Positions 52,745-62,340 of a stretch of 64,000 nt of DNA are shown here, one piece after another; the stretch's first letter is position 1, and each line of letters opens with the position of its first letter. The notes beneath the pieces are model-generated. The model was not told the origin of the DNA. It ran no database searches and worked only from the letters and a program-made list of their open reading frames with translations. The position numbers and the translations under genes were made by a program. The stretch comes from Finegoldia magna ATCC 53516. GTDB taxonomy: Bacteria; Bacillota; Clostridia; Tissierellales; Peptoniphilaceae. Where the stretch lies: contig NZ_CM000955.1 in the NCBI RefSeq assembly GCF_000159695.1, positions 1,590,524 to 1,654,523 on the forward strand. The letters run 5' to 3'.

Positions 52745-52773
52745 AAGAAAATAACCCTCTGATAAGAGGGTTA
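52745..52773 (-). terminator. Hairpin terminator between asp23 and nusB
   Basis: A perfect 9-bp stem (52752-52760 with 52765-52773, GATA loop) followed on the minus strand by TTTTCTT. It is 3 nt after the asp23 stop, and the interrupted T tract suggests partial termination. Confidence 0.7.
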
Positions 52774-52775
52774 CT

Positions 52776-53108
52776 TTAAATACTTATTTTCTCACAAACA
52801 ACATCTACATTTATGACAACTAACCCAGTCATCATGCCGATATTTTCTTTTATTTTCTTTTGCACCTTATAGCATACATCCTTGATGTTATAATCAGAAT
52901 CTACTTCAATATGGGCTCTTACATTTACAGCGTTGTCAAGAATTTCAATGATTACTGATTTTTGAGCTCCTTTTTGTATATTTACTTTTTCTGATTGTGG
53001 TGTCATAATAGCTTTTACACCTTCAACTTCCATGCAAGCTTCTGCTGCAATAAGGGAAATTATGTCATTAGAGATCTTTACAGATCCATTATTAAATTTA
53101 TTATCCAT
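52776..53108 (-). CDS. Asp23/Gls24 family envelope stress response protein
   Basis: A 110-residue member of the Asp23/YqhY/AmaP-associated family. It contains GSVKISNDIISLIAAEACMEVEGV (in part, about 8-31) and the acidic VDSDYNIKDVCYKVQ segment (about 76-90). The start ATG 53108 has GGAGGAAT upstream; a longer frame start 16 codons earlier is rejected. In Firmicutes the copy next to nusB corresponds to YqhY, linked genetically to acetyl-CoA carboxylase control in B. subtilis; that link is not testable here. Confidence 0.9.
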   Translation of the reverse strand: MDNKFNNGSVKISNDIISLIAAEACMEVEGVKAIMTPQSEKVNIQKGAQKSVIIEILDNAVNVRAHIEVDSDYNIKDVCYKVQKKIKENIGMMTGLVVINVDVVCEKISI

Positions 53109-53158
53109 GTTATTCCTCCACACACAAATTTTATCAAAAAATGAAAAAAAATTCAATT

Positions 53159-54295
53159 TTAATTTATTATTGCTTCTATAAATTTTTCTGGTTCAAATTT
53201 AACCAAATCATTAACTTGTTCGCCAATTCCTATGAATTTTACTGGAATTCCCAATTCCATTTCTAGTGGAAATATCATTCCACCTTTAGCCGTACCATCT
53301 AGTTTTGTAATTATAGCTCCCGTCAAGTCAGTTGCATTCATAAATTCTTTTGCTTGAATAATTGCGTTTTGTCCAGTAGTACCATCTACAATGAGTAAAA
53401 TTTCTTTTTTAGCTTCTGGATATTCTTTTTCAATAACTCTTTTAATTTTATTCAACTCATTCATTAAATTCTTTTTATTATGAAGCCTTCCTGCTGTATC
53501 ACAAATTAATATGTCTGCGTTCCTACTTTTCATAGCACTAACTCCATCAAAAACAACACTTGCTGGATCAGATCCTTCCTTATGACTTATAATATCAACT
53601 TTAGCTCTGTTTGCCCATTCAGTTAGCTGCTCTATAGCTGCCGCTCTAAAAGTATCGGCTGCAACCATCAAAACTTTTTTGCCATCTTTTTTGAATTTCA
53701 TGGCTAATTTACCAATTGTAGTAGTTTTTCCAACACCGTTTACACCAACTACTAAAATAATAGTTTTATCATCTACATTTAAATTATTGTCAATTTTATC
53801 GTTAATTATATTTTCTTTTAAAATATCAGCCAAAACATTTTTAATTTTACTTGGATCTTGAATGTTATTAAGCTTTACTTTATCTCTCAATTGACCCACA
53901 ATTTTTAATGTGGTTTCAACTCCTATGTCTGCGGAAATCAAAGTTTCTTCAATTTCTTCGAACAATTCTTCATCTACAGTTCTATAATTAGCTAAAACTT
54001 GATCAATCTTATTAGAAATATTGTCACGAGTTTTAAGTAATGAATTCTTTAATTTTTCAAAAAACCCTTCTTTATTTTCTTCTTTATCTTCGTTAATTTC
54101 TTCAGATTCTACTGGATATTTTTTGCTATCAGTTACAGAATCTACATTCTTGTCTTCAACGACTTCTTCGCTTTTTTCTATATTTTCATTGGAATGACTA
54201 GTTTCTAATTCTTCTTGTTGTAAATCTTCTTCTGTGTTTTTTGTTTCTTCGTCGTCTTTTTTAGACTTAAACTTATCAAAAAACTTATTTAGCAT
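53159..54295 (-). CDS. ftsY: Signal recognition particle receptor FtsY
   Basis: The SRP receptor GTPase that delivers ribosomes to the Sec translocon. An acidic, low-complexity A domain occupies about residues 1-80 (runs of Glu/Asp), followed by the N domain and the G domain with G1 GVNGVGKTTTIGKLA (about 183), G2/G3 DTFRAAAIEQL and CDTAGRL, and G4 TKLDGTAKGG (about 330). 378 residues. The start overlaps the smc stop by 7 nt, the classical smc-ftsY order. Confidence 0.97.
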   Translation of the reverse strand: MLNKFFDKFKSKKDDEETKNTEEDLQQEELETSHSNENIEKSEEVVEDKNVDSVTDSKKYPVESEEINEDKEENKEGFFEKLKNSLLKTRDNISNKIDQVLANYRTVDEELFEEIEETLISADIGVETTLKIVGQLRDKVKLNNIQDPSKIKNVLADILKENIINDKIDNNLNVDDKTIILVVGVNGVGKTTTIGKLAMKFKKDGKKVLMVAADTFRAAAIEQLTEWANRAKVDIISHKEGSDPASVVFDGVSAMKSRNADILICDTAGRLHNKKNLMNELNKIKRVIEKEYPEAKKEILLIVDGTTGQNAIIQAKEFMNATDLTGAIITKLDGTAKGGMIFPLEMELGIPVKFIGIGEQVNDLVKFEPEKFIEAIIN

Positions 54296-57200
54296 ATCTC
54301 TCTCCTATCTACATCTAATTTAATCATTTTAGATATTCCATCTTTTTCCATACTTATTCCATATAATATGTTAGCTATTTCCATTGTACTTTTTCTATGT
54401 GTAATAATAATGAATTGAGTTTTTTCTTTAAATTTAATTAAATATTCCTTGTATCTCTTAATATTTATTTCATCTAAAGCAGCATCTATTTCGTCTAATA
54501 TACAAAAAGAAGAAGGTCTTGTCTCAAAAATCGCAAAAAGCAACGCTACCGCTGTCAATGATCTTTCACCACCGGACAATAAGTTTAGACTCTGAAGTTT
54601 CTTCCCAGGTGGTTGAGCAGTTATTTCAATTCCAGAACTTAGAACATCATCTTCTGTCAATTTAAGACTTGCGTATCCGCCATTAAAAAGTTGTTTAAAA
54701 ATTGCAACAAATTTTGTGTTTATTTCTTCAAATTTTTTGGTGAATACTTCTTTCATTTCTCTATTAAGCTTATTAATAGCGCTCATAATATCTTCCCTGG
54801 ATTCAATCAAATCATTTTTATTTTTAGTCATAAAATCAAATTCTTTTTTAACTGATTCATATTCTTGAATGCTATCTACAGAGAAAGAACCAATATTTCT
54901 TAAATCATTGGTAATTTTATTGATTTCTTTTTGACTAATTTTAATATCAGGATTAGATTCTATTGTATCTATATTAATATCATAAAGCTCATTGATATCT
55001 ATTTTGATATTATTTAACTTCTCTGTTGTATTTAAAGCCTTATCAATTAATGAGTTATTGCTAATTTCTGTTTTTTGAACACTAGCATTTGAATCATAAA
55101 TTGATTGCTCAATCTTAGATAACTCTGATTTAAATTCATTCATATTGGACTTCATATCTAAAATTTCATTATTTAGCCCAGAAATAATATCATCATAATC
55201 AATAGTTTTAGATGTTATATCATTTTTATGGTTTTTGTACTTAGCAATATTTTTATGAATCTCATCAATTTTAACTGAATTAACTTTAAAGTTATCTTCC
55301 AAATATTCTTTCCTAATTTTTGCGTCATTTAACTGATTATTAAATATATTTAAATCCCTTTGTACAGAAGAGTATTCGGATTTTAAACTAATCATATTCA
55401 TTTTGTCCAAATTATATTGTTCTTGTAATTTGTCAATTTCAACACTTAATTCTTTTAAAACACTTTCTAATTCGACAATTTGATTTTTTAAATCAGTTTC
55501 TTGTAAATCATTGGCTTCACTTAGTGTCGTACTTGAATTCAACTTATTATCAAAATCACTAATATTAGATTTCAAATATTTAATCTCAAACTGCTTGTCC
55601 TTGATGTTGCTATTACAAGAATCCCTTTCAGTTCTTAATCTAATAAGCTTATCTTCTATAATTCCTAAATCGGATTTATTTTTATTAATAGTATCGAAGT
55701 TTTCTTCGTATATTTTTTTCAAACTGTTATATTCATTAACACAGTTTTTATATATACTTTCAACAGAATTTAAGCTGTTTTTCGTCGATAGTATTGAGTA
55801 ATTAGAAGGTTTTTTATATCCACCTACCATTGAACCCCAACTATTAATGATATCCCCATCTAACGTAACTATCCTAAAGCTTTTATATTTCTTACTTACT
55901 AAAATCGCATCGTCCATGTTTTGAGTGACAAGGGTTTTCTGTGCAAAATAATCTACAATATCCCTAAATTTTTCATCAGATTTTATAAATTCATTTAAAT
56001 GACCAAGTACTAATTCATCCTTTACATAATCAAAATTTCGTGGTTTTATTTTATTTAATGGCAAAAAAGTAAGTCTTCCAATCTTGTTTGACTTTAAAAA
56101 ACTAATTAATTCCTTACCATCATTTTCATTTCTAATAATAATATTTTGAAATGCTGATGACATTATTGCATCTACAGATTTCTCATACTGTTTCTCTACA
56201 CTGATTAAATCTCCAAGTGTCCCTATTACTTTGTCTTGTAAACTAGGATTTAACTTCTTAAAAAAGTTTTGAACTGTAAAGTTGTATCCTTCGTGATTAT
56301 CTATTGTATTTTTCAAAAACATATATTTGTTTTTGTTAGTTATCGATTCTTCCTTTAAGTTAGATAATTTGTCTCTTAGATCAAGTAAAGATTTTTCTTT
56401 ATCATTTATAATTCTAGAAAATTCTGCTTTTTCTTTATTTAAATTATCCAAACTTTTGTCATAATCCTTTATCATTACTTCGAAATTTCGTAATTCTTCT
56501 ACTAATTGATTTAATTTGAATTCAGATTCTTCTTTTTGCTTTTTTACCTCTGATATTTCCTTCAATCTTTCTTGTTCAATCGCATCACGTGAAGATTTTT
56601 CTATAATATGTTGTGTATAAATTGACTGTAATTTATTTAATTCTTCAGACTTTTTATCGCCTAATTGTTTTTTTATATTAAGCTCATCTTCAGAATCATC
56701 AATATTCAATTTTTCTAAATTTGAATTTATTTCTTCAAGCTTTTTCTCTGAATTTTTTATTGTATTCTGTAAATGATCAATTTTTGATATTAGATTTTTA
56801 ATTTCTGATGAATAATTCTCGTTCTCTTTTATTAGTCTCTCTAATTCTGTGTTGCTATTTTTAAGTCTTTCATCATTCAATTGAATATCTGATTCATTTT
56901 TTATTTTTTGACTCTTAATATCAGCTAATTTAGAGATTTTTAATTCGGTATCTATATCTATTTTATTAATGTTTTTTAATAAATCATTTCTTTTATTTTC
57001 GAAATCTACAAGTTTTGATTTAACGTCAATCAAGCTTTTATCATTATTTTCTTTTTTCTCAATTACATCTCTTAGTGTAATAGAAAGTTTTTCGATATCC
57101 AATAAAGCTTTTTGGATTTCCATTTCCTTTAGTTTTTCTTCCAGAACAATTCCTTGTTTAGCCTTTTTACTTTCTTTTTCTAAATATTTTAATCTATCAA

Positions 57201-57792
57201 CTTGAGAAATCAATATATCTTCAATTCTTAGTAAATTCTCATTAGTTTGTTCAAGCTTTTTAACACTTTGCTCTTTAATGTACTTTTGTTTGGAAATTCC
57301 AGATGCTTCTTCGAATAATTCCCTTCTATCTTCGCTTTTTGATGACAGAATTTCGTCGATTTTACCTTGACCTATTACAGAATAACCTTCTTTTCCAATT
57401 CCTGTATTTAAAAATAATTCCTTTACATCTTTTAGGCGAACTTGATTTTTATTGATGTAATATTCACTTTCACCAGTACGGAAAACTCTTCTCGTTACTG
57501 TAATTTCTTGATAATCAATGTCTTTCCATAGGTCATTTTCAAAAGTTATGCAAACTTGTGCAAAGTTAACAGGTTTTTCTTTCTGAGTTCCAGCAAAAAT
57601 AACATCTTGCATTTTATTTCCACGGAGATTTTTGGCTGACTGTTCACCTAAAACCCATAAAATAGCATCTGAGATATTTGACTTCCCGCTACCATTTGGC
57701 CCAACAATTGCTGTTATGGGATTATCAAAATTCAATTTTATTTTATCTTTAAAAGACTTAAAACCTTGTATTTCAACTGATTTTAATCCCAC
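54289..57792 (-). CDS. smc: Chromosome segregation protein SMC
   Basis: The condensin ATPase. Walker A GPNGSGKSNISDAI (about 32-45) opens the N-terminal head. Two long coiled coils flank a hinge at about 500-660 (VIGTLGDLISVEKQYE... GDIINSWGSMVGG), and the C-terminal head carries the signature LLSGGERSLTAVALLFAI (about 1070) and Walker B CILDEIDAALD (about 1100). The 1167 residues are typical. It starts 2 nt after the radical SAM gene and overlaps ftsY. ScpA and ScpB are encoded about 9 kb away. Confidence 0.97.
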   Translation of the reverse strand: MGLKSVEIQGFKSFKDKIKLNFDNPITAIVGPNGSGKSNISDAILWVLGEQSAKNLRGNKMQDVIFAGTQKEKPVNFAQVCITFENDLWKDIDYQEITVTRRVFRTGESEYYINKNQVRLKDVKELFLNTGIGKEGYSVIGQGKIDEILSSKSEDRRELFEEASGISKQKYIKEQSVKKLEQTNENLLRIEDILISQVDRLKYLEKESKKAKQGIVLEEKLKEMEIQKALLDIEKLSITLRDVIEKKENNDKSLIDVKSKLVDFENKRNDLLKNINKIDIDTELKISKLADIKSQKIKNESDIQLNDERLKNSNTELERLIKENENYSSEIKNLISKIDHLQNTIKNSEKKLEEINSNLEKLNIDDSEDELNIKKQLGDKKSEELNKLQSIYTQHIIEKSSRDAIEQERLKEISEVKKQKEESEFKLNQLVEELRNFEVMIKDYDKSLDNLNKEKAEFSRIINDKEKSLLDLRDKLSNLKEESITNKNKYMFLKNTIDNHEGYNFTVQNFFKKLNPSLQDKVIGTLGDLISVEKQYEKSVDAIMSSAFQNIIIRNENDGKELISFLKSNKIGRLTFLPLNKIKPRNFDYVKDELVLGHLNEFIKSDEKFRDIVDYFAQKTLVTQNMDDAILVSKKYKSFRIVTLDGDIINSWGSMVGGYKKPSNYSILSTKNSLNSVESIYKNCVNEYNSLKKIYEENFDTINKNKSDLGIIEDKLIRLRTERDSCNSNIKDKQFEIKYLKSNISDFDNKLNSSTTLSEANDLQETDLKNQIVELESVLKELSVEIDKLQEQYNLDKMNMISLKSEYSSVQRDLNIFNNQLNDAKIRKEYLEDNFKVNSVKIDEIHKNIAKYKNHKNDITSKTIDYDDIISGLNNEILDMKSNMNEFKSELSKIEQSIYDSNASVQKTEISNNSLIDKALNTTEKLNNIKIDINELYDINIDTIESNPDIKISQKEINKITNDLRNIGSFSVDSIQEYESVKKEFDFMTKNKNDLIESREDIMSAINKLNREMKEVFTKKFEEINTKFVAIFKQLFNGGYASLKLTEDDVLSSGIEITAQPPGKKLQSLNLLSGGERSLTAVALLFAIFETRPSSFCILDEIDAALDEINIKRYKEYLIKFKEKTQFIIITHRKSTMEIANILYGISMEKDGISKMIKLDVDRREIC

Positions 57793-57794
57793 AA

Positions 57795-58859
57795 CTACAC
57801 CTCTTTTTCGATGTTTTTAAAAATATTTTCTAAATTAATATCAATTTTATTGATATCATCTAACACTACGAAGTTTTTATCTGAATTAGAATATTTTATG
57901 GTTTTTAATCGATACTTTTCTTTAAAGTATTTTTTGTTTTCCCCATTATAGCCGACAAAATTATTCAAAATATTTGATTTGGCATGTATTTCAAGTGTTT
58001 CAAGATTTTCATTTTTCAAGATATAATCTATAACTTTTCTGTACAAATTATCTTCTACAAGTTGTCTGTAATTTGGATGAATTGCACCCGCAACTACATC
58101 TTCGCCTTGTTTTATATTTTCTGTATTTAGGAGACCTAATCTAATAACTGGTATATTAGCATTTATAAATTTCAAATATATTTTGGTACAATTTTCGACC
58201 GAATCTTGCAGATTTTCCGGACTATATTTATTTAATTTGGTATAAGTCTCTAGCATAGTATTTTTTATAACCAAAGTTGGATATATCCTGACAAAATCAG
58301 GTTGTAACTTGATTAATTCATCTGCAGTATATAAGTCCATCTCTGGCGTTGATTTGTATAAGCCTGTCATCATTTGAAGCCCTAAACTAAATCCCATAGA
58401 TTTTATTAACTCAGAAGATGTTCTAACGCACTGACTATCGTGACATCTTAAATTTGCATCTAATACACTATCTACCATTGATTGAACACCTAATTCTATA
58501 GTTTCTACGTTAAATTCCTTAAGAATATTTAAAATGTGTTCATCAATATAATCAGGTCTTGTAGAAAGTCTAATAGATCTAACTTTATCGTCTTCAATGA
58601 ATTCATTTGCTATTTTTAAATAGTCTATCATAGCAGTTTCTTCAATTCCTGTAAATGATCCACCATAAAAAGCTATCTGAATATCTTCTTGACTTTTATT
58701 AGGAAAATTTGCAAGTTGATTTCTAATTTCATTTCTTATTTCATCTTTTTTAACGACTTCAATATAATTTGTGATTTTGCGTTGATTACAGAAAATACAA
58801 TCATTTGGACAACCTAAATGAGGAATAAACAATGATACAATGTAATTTTTCTTACTCAT
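57795..58859 (-). CDS. Radical SAM protein (Elp3-like, smc-rnc associated)
   Basis: A 354-residue radical SAM enzyme with the iron-sulfur motif CPNDCIFC (CxxxCxxC, Cys17, Cys21 and Cys24) near the N-terminus and GGSFTGIE (about 65) for SAM binding. It continues with STRPDYI, ELGVQSM and a TIM-barrel end, resembling the radical SAM half of Elp3. It lacks the acetyltransferase domain of true Elp3. The gene is conserved between rnc and smc in clostridia, but its reaction is not established. It overlaps rnc by 8 nt. Confidence 0.87.
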   Translation of the reverse strand: MSKKNYIVSLFIPHLGCPNDCIFCNQRKITNYIEVVKKDEIRNEIRNQLANFPNKSQEDIQIAFYGGSFTGIEETAMIDYLKIANEFIEDDKVRSIRLSTRPDYIDEHILNILKEFNVETIELGVQSMVDSVLDANLRCHDSQCVRTSSELIKSMGFSLGLQMMTGLYKSTPEMDLYTADELIKLQPDFVRIYPTLVIKNTMLETYTKLNKYSPENLQDSVENCTKIYLKFINANIPVIRLGLLNTENIKQGEDVVAGAIHPNYRQLVEDNLYRKVIDYILKNENLETLEIHAKSNILNNFVGYNGENKKYFKEKYRLKTIKYSNSDKNFVVLDDINKIDINLENIFKNIEKEV

Positions 58860-59568
58860 TTATTACCCTTAATTTAATCAAGGCGTTTCTAGCAGCATCT
58901 TGTTCTGCGTGTTTTTTTGAAGAACCAAATCCAGATCCTATAACTAAGTTACCTTCGTAAACATCTACATAGAATTTCTTGTCGTGATCTGGACCTTCTT
59001 CTTTAACAATCTTGTACTTCAATTTATCTCTTGAATTTTTTTGATTATTTTCCTGTAACATAGTCTTATAGTCAATAAAACTAGACTTTGTTTCTATTTC
59101 AGCTATGAATAGACTTTTAAACTTATTTTCTACAATTTTAAAAGCCGATTCATAACCAGAATCCAAATATATTGCACCAAAAACTGCTTCGAAAGTGTCA
59201 GCAAGTACACTAGGTTTTTCACTGCCACCTGAAATAAATTCACCATGACCCATCATTAAATATTTACCTAATTCTAAATACTTGGCCATATTTGAGAAAG
59301 ATTTTTCACATACCATTTGACTTCTAATCTTTGTCATAGCACCTTCTTTTAACGAAGATTTACTATTATACAAGAAATCACTAACAATTAGATCCAAGAC
59401 TGAATCTCCTAAAAATTCTAATCTTTCGTTTGAAATATCTTTATATGATTTATTTTCATTTCCGTATGAGCTATGAAAAAAAGCCAGGTTTAACAGATTA
59501 ATATCTGTAAACCTGTAATCTAATTTTTCTTCTAGTTCATGTAGTTTTTCAATTCTAGCTTTGTCCAC
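58852..59568 (-). CDS. rnc: Ribonuclease III
   Basis: Cleaves double-stranded RNA in rRNA and mRNA processing. The catalytic signature NERLEFLGDSVLDL is at 47-60, the second acidic site ADTFEAVFGAIYLDSG is near 122-137, and a C-terminal double-stranded RNA-binding domain (DYKTMLQE ... GFGSSKKHAEQDAARNAL in part) is complete. 238 residues. It follows acpP by 2 nt, the standard acpP-rnc-smc order. Confidence 0.97.
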   Translation of the reverse strand: MDKARIEKLHELEEKLDYRFTDINLLNLAFFHSSYGNENKSYKDISNERLEFLGDSVLDLIVSDFLYNSKSSLKEGAMTKIRSQMVCEKSFSNMAKYLELGKYLMMGHGEFISGGSEKPSVLADTFEAVFGAIYLDSGYESAFKIVENKFKSLFIAEIETKSSFIDYKTMLQENNQKNSRDKLKYKIVKEEGPDHDKKFYVDVYEGNLVIGSGFGSSKKHAEQDAARNALIKLRVINE

Positions 59569-59570
59569 AA

Positions 59571-59807
59571 CTATTTCCCTTGTGCCCTTTCAATTTCATC
59601 AACTACATCTTCTACATTTTTTAACTCTGATAACTTTTCGTCATCAAGTTCAATATCAAATTCTTCTTCTACATCCATTACAATTTCCAATAGTCGTACT
59701 GAATCTGCTTTAAGATCTTCTACAAATCTTGTTTTTTCATCTATATCGTCTCTATTAAATTCATTTTTCAAGCCTTCAACAACTTTTTCATAAATTTCTT
59801 TATTCAT
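59571..59807 (-). CDS. acpP: Acyl carrier protein
   Basis: Carries growing acyl chains in fatty acid synthesis. It is a 78-residue acidic protein with the phosphopantetheine attachment Ser36 in LKADSVRLLEIVMDVEEEF (about 33-50). The usual DSL is DSV here, a mild variation that keeps the serine. It overlaps plsX by 8 nt. Confidence 0.95.
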   Translation of the reverse strand: MNKEIYEKVVEGLKNEFNRDDIDEKTRFVEDLKADSVRLLEIVMDVEEEFDIELDDEKLSELKNVEDVVDEIERAQGK

Positions 59808-60771
59808 TCGCTAACTCCTTTTTTAATTTATCAGTAACATCTTCTTCAACGAATTTTATAAGTGTTAAAATCCCAGACATAATAGCGTCCCTATTAGATG
59901 ACCCATGAGCTTTAAACACTGGCTTCTTCGTGCCTAAAAATGGTGCAGATCCAACACTGTTATAATCAATACCTGTACTCATTGATTTAATCATAGGAAT
60001 AATAGATTGTTGAGATTTTTCATCAAGCTTAGATAATTTTGACTTAGCTAAAGTTTTAATAAACTCAACAGAACCTTCTATTGTTTTTAGAAGAATATTT
60101 CCTGAAAAACCATCAGTTACCACAACATCAAAATCACCTTTCAAAACATCTCTTGCTTCAACATTACCTTTAAAATACGGATATTTTGATAAATTTTTGT
60201 ATGTTTCTAATCTTAATGAATCTCCCTTATGTTCTTCAACTCCAATATTTAATAGACCTACTTTGCAATCCTCTTTTCCTAAAATATTTTTAGAATAAAC
60301 ATATCCCATTTTCGCAAATTGTTCTAATAACTCAGAAGTGACATCAACATTAGCTCCAACATCTAATACTACCACATCACCCTTTAAGCTAGGTACTGTA
60401 ACCATTAAACAAGGTCTAGATACATTATCAAGCCTTTTTGTTATAAGTGTAGCTCCTGTCAATAAAGCGCCAGTAGAGCCTGTCGATAAGAACCCATCGT
60501 AATCTTCGTTTAATAAATCAAAACATTTTCTCATACTAGAATCTTTTTTCGATCTTATAGCTTTCGTAGGTGATTCATTATTTTCAATGGTTTCTGTAGC
60601 ATTTACAAAATCTATTTTGTCTTCAAATCTTTTATTTACAATATTTCTATTTTCTTCTTCATTTCCTACTATCGTCAAGTTAAAATCTTTTCTTTCAAGA
60701 GCCATTATAGCTCCTTCTATTAATTCTGATGCTCCTTTATCGGAACCCAAAGTATCTAATAAAATTTTCAT
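59800..60771 (-). CDS. plsX: Phosphate acyltransferase PlsX
   Basis: Converts acyl-ACP to acyl-phosphate for PlsY. The N-terminal DTLGSDKGASELIEGA (about 6-21), STGSTGALLTGA (about 97-108) and GANVDVTSELL (about 138) segments are family hallmarks, and VVTDGFSGNILLKTIEG (about 214-230) is clear. 323 residues. PlsX, PlsY (62341-62937) and PlsC (40462-41031) are all in this window and together make phosphatidic acid. No FapR gene lies upstream; a FapR box was not seen. Confidence 0.96.
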   Translation of the reverse strand: MKILLDTLGSDKGASELIEGAIMALERKDFNLTIVGNEEENRNIVNKRFEDKIDFVNATETIENNESPTKAIRSKKDSSMRKCFDLLNEDYDGFLSTGSTGALLTGATLITKRLDNVSRPCLMVTVPSLKGDVVVLDVGANVDVTSELLEQFAKMGYVYSKNILGKEDCKVGLLNIGVEEHKGDSLRLETYKNLSKYPYFKGNVEARDVLKGDFDVVVTDGFSGNILLKTIEGSVEFIKTLAKSKLSKLDEKSQQSIIPMIKSMSTGIDYNSVGSAPFLGTKKPVFKAHGSSNRDAIMSGILTLIKFVEEDVTDKLKKELANE

Positions 60772-60825
60772 ACTTCACCTCTAGTATATTCTATCACAAT
60801 ATTGTATGTTATAACATCAAACAAA

Positions 60826-60857
60826 TAAAAAAGCCGCTTAATATTAATTAAACGGCT
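60826..60857 (-). terminator. Terminator of rpmF
   Basis: Stem AGCCG (60832-60836) with CGGCT (60853-60857) and an inner 5-bp A/T stem after one mismatch, followed on the minus strand by a T run with one interruption. It is 9 nt after the rpmF stop. Confidence 0.85.
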
Positions 60858-60866
60858 CTCTTTTCA

Positions 60867-61055
60867 TTAGTTTTGTTCTGAATTATCTACAACTTGTTTT
60901 CCATCGTAATACCCACATTCTTTACATACTCTGTGAGGTAATTTTGGAGATCCACAATTAGGACATGTAGTTATAGTAACTCTTGGTAATTTATACGAAG
61001 AAGCTCTTCTTTTATCTCTTCTAGTTTTAGAAGTTTTTCTCTTTGGTACTGCCAT
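60867..61055 (-). CDS. rpmF: 50S ribosomal protein L32
   Basis: A 62-residue basic ribosomal protein starting [19 protein letters not shown], with a zinc ribbon of Cys31, Cys34, Cys44 and Cys47 (CPNC ... CKEC), so it is the zinc-binding (C+) form. A perfect-consensus promoter (61110-61138), a hairpin touching the ribosome binding site (61067-61086) and its own terminator suggest a single-gene, strongly expressed unit. The DUF177/YceD gene that usually precedes rpmF is not here. Confidence 0.97.
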   Translation of the reverse strand: MAVPKRKTSKTRRDKRRASSYKLPRVTITTCPNCGSPKLPHRVCKECGYYDGKQVVDNSEQN

Positions 61056-61066
61056 GCTACACCTCC

Positions 61067-61086
61067 TTAAGGACTTCAGTCCTTAA
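61067..61086 (-). promoter_or_regulatory. 5' UTR hairpin abutting the rpmF ribosome binding site
   Basis: An 8-bp perfect stem (61067-61074 with 61079-61086) with a tetraloop. The 3' arm ends on the first base of AGGAGG (61062-61067), so folding could affect ribosome access. A regulatory role is an inference. Confidence 0.5.
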
Positions 61087-61109
61087 AATTTATACAAACA
61101 ACGTAGTTA

Positions 61110-61138
61110 ATTATAATATAATAATGTTAAGTTGTCAA
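61110..61138 (-). promoter_or_regulatory. Consensus promoter for rpmF
   Basis: Minus strand: -35 TTGACA (61133-61138), exactly 17 nt, -10 TATAAT (61110-61115). This is the best sigma-A match in the window, as expected for a ribosomal protein gene. Confidence 0.9.
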
Positions 61139-61149
61139 TAAAAATATTA

Positions 61150-62331
61150 TTATTTTGCTAAGTCTAAAGTGTCTCTAGCAATCATTAATTCTTCATTAGT
61201 TGGAACAACATAAACTTTAACTTTTGAATCATCAGCTGAGATTAAAGCTTCTTCACGAGTGTTGTTCTTTTCAAGGTCTAATTTAACGCCTAGTTCTTCA
61301 AAAGTATCCAAGATATCTTTTCTCATTGAAGAAGAATTTTCTCCAATACCACCAGCGAAGCAAATTGCATCAACATGACCTAATTCAGCCATATATCCAC
61401 CGATATATCTCTTAACTCTTTCAATAAACATATCAAGTGCTAATTGAGCTCTGTCATTTCCTTTTTTAGCTTCTTCTTCAAGATCTCTAAAGTCAGAGCT
61501 AATTCCAGAAACTCCTAATACACCTGATTTTTTATTTAAGATTTGGTTCATTTCATCAGCTGAATATCCTTTTTCATTCATTAAGAATGTCATTACAGTT
61601 GGATCCAAATCTCCACTTCTAGTTCCCATTAAAAGTCCTTCCAATGGTGTAAGTCCCATTGATGTATCATAGCATTTTCCGTCTTTAACAGCTGCTATAG
61701 ATGAACCATTACCTAAGTGAACTGTAATAATATTGATGTCTTCTTTGTCTAATAATTGTTGAGTTCTTAAAGTAATATATCTATGGCTTGTTCCGTGGAA
61801 GCCAAATTTTCTTAATCTGTAATCTTCATAGTATTCGTAAGGAATAGCATACATAAATGTTTTAGCTGGCATTGTTTGGTGGAAAGCAGTATCGAATACA
61901 GCGATATTTTTCTTTCCTGGAGCTAATTTTTCACATGCTTCAATTCCCATTAAGTTAGCTGGGTTGTGAAGCGGACCAAATTTGATAAATTCTCTGATCT
62001 TGTCTTTTACTTTATCGTCAATAATGCAAGATTCTGTTAATTTATCTCCACCGTGTAGCACTCTGTGACCAATAGCAGATACTTCGTCTAAACTCTTGAT
62101 AACACCATATTTTTCATCTAATAAAGCATCGAAAACATGGTTAATAGCTTCAGTGTGATCTTTCATTGGTTCTTCGACTACTAATTTTTCTCCATTAACT
62201 TTATGAGTTAACTTAGAACCTTCAATTCCAATTCTTTCTACTAATCCTTTACATAATACACTTTCATCAGTCATATCAAATAATTGATATTTTAATGAAG
62301 AACTACCACAATTGATTACTAATACTTTCAT
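61150..62331 (-). CDS. ackA: Acetate kinase
   Basis: Makes ATP from acetyl-phosphate, the final energy-conserving step of acetate fermentation. It has N-terminal NCGSSSLKYQLFD (about 7-19), phosphate loop HLGNGSSIAAVKDG (about 205-218), catalytic residues in FDTAFHQTMP (about 146) and GFHGTSHRYI (about 176). 393 residues, with GGAGG before the ATG. No pta gene lies beside it, so acetyl-phosphate must come from an enzyme elsewhere. It follows plsY by 9 nt. Confidence 0.97.
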   Translation of the reverse strand: MKVLVINCGSSSLKYQLFDMTDESVLCKGLVERIGIEGSKLTHKVNGEKLVVEEPMKDHTEAINHVFDALLDEKYGVIKSLDEVSAIGHRVLHGGDKLTESCIIDDKVKDKIREFIKFGPLHNPANLMGIEACEKLAPGKKNIAVFDTAFHQTMPAKTFMYAIPYEYYEDYRLRKFGFHGTSHRYITLRTQQLLDKEDINIITVHLGNGSSIAAVKDGKCYDTSMGLTPLEGLLMGTRSGDLDPTVMTFLMNEKGYSADEMNQILNKKSGVLGVSGISSDFRDLEEEAKKGNDRAQLALDMFIERVKRYIGGYMAELGHVDAICFAGGIGENSSSMRKDILDTFEELGVKLDLEKNNTREEALISADDSKVKVYVVPTNEELMIARDTLDLAK

Positions 62332-62340
62332 TTTTTCCTC

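Noticed and set aside
60772..60831. FapR-type operator upstream of plsX
   Set aside because: No match to the FapR consensus palindrome was visible; only weak promoter-like A/T sequence.
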